Shown in pieces: positions 60,555 through 64,000 of a stretch of DNA of 64,000 nt (positions within the stretch are counted from its first letter, which is position 1; each line of letters begins with the position of its first letter). The position numbers and the translations under genes were made by a program. The stretch is from positions 102,837 through 166,836 of the forward strand of contig NZ_DGLI01000021.1 in NCBI RefSeq assembly GCF_002387895.1, written 5' to 3'. This DNA is from Clostridium sp. UBA4548 (GTDB taxonomy: Bacteria; Bacillota; Clostridia; Clostridiales; Clostridiaceae). A model generated the notes under the pieces. It was not told where the DNA came from, ran no database searches, and was given only the letters and a program-made list of their open reading frames with translations.

Positions 60555-62681
60555 ATGAAGGTCATGTATGTTGGAGGGGACGATGAATTAGGGAAATCAT
60601 TTATTGAGAGAATGGGGAAGGAAGGCTATGATGTGTACTTACTGTCAGATAACAAGTTTTCAGGAAAAATTTCTAAGACTATAAAATATAAGTACTATAA
60701 GTTATCTGGAAAAGCAGATATGACAGAAATAGTTTTTTCTTCTGTTCTACCTGACATTGTTGTATTTGCAGGTATTGACTATATGAATATCCCTAGCAGT
60801 GGAAGCAAAGGAAAGTATCTTATTACCTTAAATAATGTTTTAGAACAATGTGCAAAGTATAATGTTAAAAAGTTTATCTATCTTTCTTCTTACGAAGTAT
60901 ATGGAGCCCAGTGTGGAGTCATAGCTGAAGATAATAAAATTATACCTGATACTAGTAAAGGTCTTATGTATGCACAGGGAGAGTCAATGGTTTCTTTATA
61001 TAAGGAGAAATATAAGTTTCAGAGCATAGTTCTTAGAGGGACAGAGGTTTATAGTGAAAAATGCAGTGATAAAAGCATGGATTTTTTAAGTAGTTTGATT
61101 AGAGAATTAAAATTGCAATCAAAGATTAACATTGAAAAAGATGAAATTTTCCAGCCGATACATGTTTCGGATTATGTAGATGCTATAAAACGTGTAATGG
61201 AATCAGGAAATCATGGAGTTTATAATGTTTCAGGAGACTTTAAGGTTTCTAAAGCAGAATTGTTACAGTTACTAGCTGAAAGCTTTAGCATTGAAGCAGA
61301 TATAGAGTCAGAAGGTAATTCTAGGACAAGAGATGTCAGTAATGAAAAAATCCATAAAGAACTAGAATGGACAGACTTTAGAAATTTAACAAGTTTACTT
61401 AAGGAGAAGAAAATTATTTATTCGGAAGATAGGATTAAAGCTCCTAAGAAAGAAAAGAAAAAAATGCCTCCAGCAATTAGAAGAACCATAGAGAATGGTA
61501 TAGTATTTATTATATTTTTCCTACTGTATTATATATGTGATTCTCATACCTTATTTTCAAAAGTTCATTGGCTTTTGATATATGTGGTACTTATATCCTT
61601 ATTCATGGGTATACGTCAAAGTGCTATAGCTGTTATTTTAGCTAGTTGTGGTTATTTATTTATGCAAAATATTAGTATATTTGAAATGACTAACTTTTAC
61701 TCTTATGCAGAATCAGTTCTTATGATTGTTGAATTTGTGTTTTTTGGTATTTGCACTAGTTATACTTCAGATATGCTAAAAGAAAATCTTGGGGAAAGTC
61801 AAAGAAACTTAAAAATGGTGAAATCTGAATATGAAGAATTAAAAGATATTAATAAAGAAAATGTAGCTATAAAGATGGAATATGAAAAGAGAATCTTAGA
61901 TTCAAAATCAGGATTACCTAAATTGTATTCAGTTGTAAATAGGCTAATGGTTCTCCAGCCAGAGCGTATATTTATGGAAATTCTTAACGTTATATCAGAG
62001 ATGATTAATACTAGAAGTGTGGCAGTTTATAAGGTAAACAAAAATAGCTCTTATTTAAGACTTGTAAATGCTTTAAATGAAGAGTCAAAAATAAGTGGTA
62101 AGTCATGGAACTTAGATAATTATCCTAAAATTAAGACTGCTATACAAAGAGGAGAATTATATCAAGGAAATGTATGGAATAAAGAACCAGCAGTAGTAGT
62201 GCCAATTTCTCATGAAGGAAAATCTATAGCAGTTATTTTAATTAAAGCTTTAGAGTTTGAAAGCCAAACTTTGTACCACATTAATCTTCTTAGAACTTTA
62301 GCTTTATTAATTACTGAATCTGTTGTACGTGCAATTGAATATGAAAATTATACACGTGGACAAAGATATATTAAAAATACAGACATATTAAATAGTAAGG
62401 AATTCAAAGGAATTGTTCTACTGGCACAGGAGAAGGAGGATAAGCAACTGGCTGAATACTGCATAATTAAGTTAGGCAATTCAAGAACCTTAGAGGACAT
62501 ATATGAAAGGGCATCAGCTTGTGTTAGAATGACAGATTATTTTGGAACAGATCATGAGGGTGCAGTATATATATTGCTTAATAATACTTCAGAAGAAGAC
62601 TATAAAATTGTTTTAAAAAGGCTAGAAGAAAAGGGTGTTAAGGGAGAGCTAGTTAGAAGTTATGAAGGTATAGGTGATTAA
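60555..62681 (+). CDS. PelD-like c-di-GMP receptor fused to an SDR-like domain
   Basis: 708-residue membrane protein in four parts. Residues 1-290 are SDR-like, but the NAD motif reads GGDDELG (no middle glycine) and YxxxK reads YAQGE, so catalysis is doubtful. Membrane helices lie at about 313-400, then a coiled coil to ~440. A GAF domain covers ~450-600, and a degenerate GGDEF domain ends the protein. The I-site motif is RMTD at 658-661, and the GGDEF signature is replaced by DHEGAV. This is the layout of PelD, which binds c-di-GMP to activate Pel synthesis. ATG 60555 follows GGAAGGGGGA. It is the first gene after the c-di-GMP-II riboswitch. Confidence 0.85.
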   Translation: MKVMYVGGDDELGKSFIERMGKEGYDVYLLSDNKFSGKISKTIKYKYYKLSGKADMTEIVFSSVLPDIVVFAGIDYMNIPSSGSKGKYLITLNNVLEQCAKYNVKKFIYLSSYEVYGAQCGVIAEDNKIIPDTSKGLMYAQGESMVSLYKEKYKFQSIVLRGTEVYSEKCSDKSMDFLSSLIRELKLQSKINIEKDEIFQPIHVSDYVDAIKRVMESGNHGVYNVSGDFKVSKAELLQLLAESFSIEADIESEGNSRTRDVSNEKIHKELEWTDFRNLTSLLKEKKIIYSEDRIKAPKKEKKKMPPAIRRTIENGIVFIIFFLLYYICDSHTLFSKVHWLLIYVVLISLFMGIRQSAIAVILASCGYLFMQNISIFEMTNFYSYAESVLMIVEFVFFGICTSYTSDMLKENLGESQRNLKMVKSEYEELKDINKENVAIKMEYEKRILDSKSGLPKLYSVVNRLMVLQPERIFMEILNVISEMINTRSVAVYKVNKNSSYLRLVNALNEESKISGKSWNLDNYPKIKTAIQRGELYQGNVWNKEPAVVVPISHEGKSIAVILIKALEFESQTLYHINLLRTLALLITESVVRAIEYENYTRGQRYIKNTDILNSKEFKGIVLLAQEKEDKQLAEYCIIKLGNSRTLEDIYERASACVRMTDYFGTDHEGAVYILLNNTSEEDYKIVLKRLEEKGVKGELVRSYEGIGD

Positions 62682-62682
62682 T

Positions 62683-63591
62683 ATGGATAAGTTAATATTG
62701 ACATTACTCCTTTTAAATCTAATGCTTTCTGTGCTTTGGTTTATATTGAAACTAAAGAAGAAACAAGTTGCATGGATGGCTTTATTTTTTATTTGTCTTC
62801 CAGGGTTAGGATATTTAATTTATTATGTTCCAAGAATCTTAGAAAAAATTATTTATGAATATAAATATGATAGAGAATCCCTTGTAAAAAGATTTGATTT
62901 TGAAAGATCACAAGAAAGACCCTACTTACAGGGAGAATTAAATGTAGTACCTGTAGAAGATGCTATGGTAGTAAGCACTAATACAGAAAAAAGAACCCTT
63001 TTATTAAGTCAGCTTAAGAAGGATATATTTAACAATTATAGAGCTTTACTTGCAGCGGAAAATGATGAGGATTCTGAGTCAGCTCACTATATAGCAGCTG
63101 CAAAAATGGAAGTGTATCGTATGCATCAACAAAGGTGGAATGAAGTGCTTGAAAGATATGAAGAGGAGTGCAATTCTATAGAGGTTTTTCATGAGATTAT
63201 GGAAATACTTGAAGAGCTTATTGAAAGCCATGTACTTTCACTTAAAGAGAAAAAGTTATATAAGAAAAAGTACTGTGAAATTTTAGAAGGTCAAATGGAA
63301 AGTAAAGAAGGAATTATAAAAACTAAAGAATATAAAACTTATCTTACTTATTTAATAGAAGATAAATCTTATGAAAAAGCTGAGAAGTTTTGGGTTGATA
63401 ATCGTGAAGCAGCTAAGTGTGAAGAAAGTTATATGATGATACTTAAAATGTATTTTCAATGTAAGGATAAAGAAAAATTTTATAGATGTATTCGTCAGCT
63501 AGAAGAAGATAAAGCAGTTAGACTTTCAGTAGATGGACTTGAAAAGTTAAGATACTGGATTTCAAAGGGTGAAGAAGATGTTATCAGTTAA
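62683..63591 (+). CDS. PelE-like membrane protein
   Basis: 302 residues with two N-terminal membrane helices (LILTLLLLNLMLSVLWFIL and WMALFFICLPGLGYLIYYV) followed by a cytosolic, helix-rich region of charged repeats (YIAAAKMEVYRMHQQRWNEVLERYEEE, EKAEKFWVDNREAAKCEESYMMILKMYFQC) resembling TPR. Position and shape match PelE, which bridges PelD and the synthase in Gram-positive Pel loci. ATG 62683 lies two bases after the pelD-like stop, with AGGTGA upstream, and the next gene overlaps its end by 14 bases, so translation is coupled. Confidence 0.78.
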   Translation: MDKLILTLLLLNLMLSVLWFILKLKKKQVAWMALFFICLPGLGYLIYYVPRILEKIIYEYKYDRESLVKRFDFERSQERPYLQGELNVVPVEDAMVVSTNTEKRTLLLSQLKKDIFNNYRALLAAENDEDSESAHYIAAAKMEVYRMHQQRWNEVLERYEEECNSIEVFHEIMEILEELIESHVLSLKEKKLYKKKYCEILEGQMESKEGIIKTKEYKTYLTYLIEDKSYEKAEKFWVDNREAAKCEESYMMILKMYFQCKDKEKFYRCIRQLEEDKAVRLSVDGLEKLRYWISKGEEDVIS

Positions 63592-64000
63592 GAGGCTGTT
63601 ATATGTAATTCTTCTTGTTATAACTGTAAGCAGTATATTCATGATTTATAACATCAATGAAGAAAAAACAAAAAAAAATGAAATTTATAATAAAGCTGTA
63701 GAAGAAGAACCCTTAAGTAAAGAAATAAGCATAACTAAAGAAAATGAGCCTAAATTTCTTATTACAGGAAGTAATAACAAAGAAATTTATAAAGAGATAT
63801 ATAGAAATACATGTTTAATAATGTCAGATTTGAAACTTTTCTATGAAGAAAAAAATAAAATAGAAACTAAAGACTTAAATAAAAATACTGTTCTTATATT
63901 TTGTGATGACATAGTTAGTAACTATATAGACTTAAAGACCTTGGGACAATTTATCATTGGTGGTGGAAAAGTAATTTTTGCTGGTGGACTAGCTGAAGGA
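63578..64000 (+). CDS. DUF2194-like protein of the Pel-type operon (partial)
   Basis: The first 141 codons of a gene cut by the window end. A membrane anchor near 7-24 (LYVILLVITVSSIFMIYNI) is followed by an extracytoplasmic region with VLIFCDDIVSNYIDLK and GQFIIGGGKVIFAGGLAEG. This resembles the start of DUF2194/PelA-like deacetylase-associated proteins that follow PelE in Gram-positive pel operons. It overlaps the PelE-like gene by 14 bases. The full length and catalytic domain lie outside the window, so the family call is moderate. Confidence 0.65.
   Translation, partial: MLSVKRLLYVILLVITVSSIFMIYNINEEKTKKNEIYNKAVEEEPLSKEISITKENEPKFLITGSNNKEIYKEIYRNTCLIMSDLKLFYEEKNKIETKDLNKNTVLIFCDDIVSNYIDLKTLGQFIIGGGKVIFAGGLAEG

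Noticed and set aside
60551..60586. ATG 60551 as a start or leader peptide of the pelD-like gene
   Set aside because: That frame stops after eleven codons and overlaps the real start at 60555.
1..64000. CRISPR array or prophage
   Set aside because: No regularly spaced repeats and no capsid, terminase or tail genes were seen; the only phage-like features are the integrase and serine recombinase in the ssrA island.
1..64000. tRNA or rRNA genes
   Set aside because: The only tRNA-like sequences are the tmRNA 3' domain and its attR duplicate.

Overview
The window looks like a chromosomal segment of a low-GC Clostridium (cluster I type, butyrate/butanol metabolism). Signs are AT-rich coding sequence, strong AGGAGG ribosome sites, a rex gene followed by crt-bcd-etfB-etfA and hbd, an iron alcohol dehydrogenase of the butanol dehydrogenase type, NfnAB, a CIRCE-controlled groESL operon, and a tmRNA whose tag reads AEDNFALAA.

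Layout. 1-11.0 kb: an ABC-F gene, Rex, the butyryl-CoA synthesis genes, a short pyruvate-kinase-like protein and an alcohol dehydrogenase. Rex-like operators lie before crt and adh, and possibly before nfnA. 11.0-14.2 kb: a complete tandem glycine riboswitch with terminator but no glycine gene after it, then nfnAB. 14.6-27.3 kb: ogg, a TVP38-type membrane protein, groESL, an EAL phosphodiesterase, a guanine riboswitch with guaB-guaA, an RRNPP-type regulator with its own small exported-peptide gene, pgi and a UPF0178 gene. 27.5-34.6 kb: two TnpB genes with matching guide-RNA scaffolds, flanking a seven-repeat Y_Y_Y protein, a LURP-one-like protein and a lytic transglycosylase. 34.8-40.0 kb: an RsuA-type pseudouridine synthase, a candidate small RNA, rnr, smpB and ssrA.

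40.0-45.9 kb is a genomic island inserted in the 3' end of ssrA. It is bounded by 38-bp direct repeats and carries a tyrosine integrase, a short RepA-like protein, three immunity-like genes without a toxin, and a serine recombinase preceded by nested inverted repeats. The likely original ssrA terminator now lies just beyond the right repeat. 46.1-49.4 kb is a ribosome-protection pair (Lsa-like ABC-F plus HflX-like GTPase) behind an attenuator-type leader. 49.9-58.6 kb is a sugar cluster predicted to make a CDP-activated C-methyl deoxyhexose and transfer it. 58.7-59.7 kb is an RsmH-family gene outside a division cluster. 60.4-64.0 kb starts a Gram-positive Pel-type exopolysaccharide operon. It is headed by a c-di-GMP-II riboswitch arranged as an ON switch and a PelD-like receptor fused to a degenerate SDR domain. 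The window ends inside the third gene.

The most interesting items are the two-level c-di-GMP control of the Pel-like operon, the orphan tandem glycine riboswitch, the peptide quorum-sensing pair, the covarying TnpB guide-RNA hairpin, the ssrA island, and a palindrome repeated before nfnA, ogg and pgi. All calls come from reading the sequence; no database search was run.
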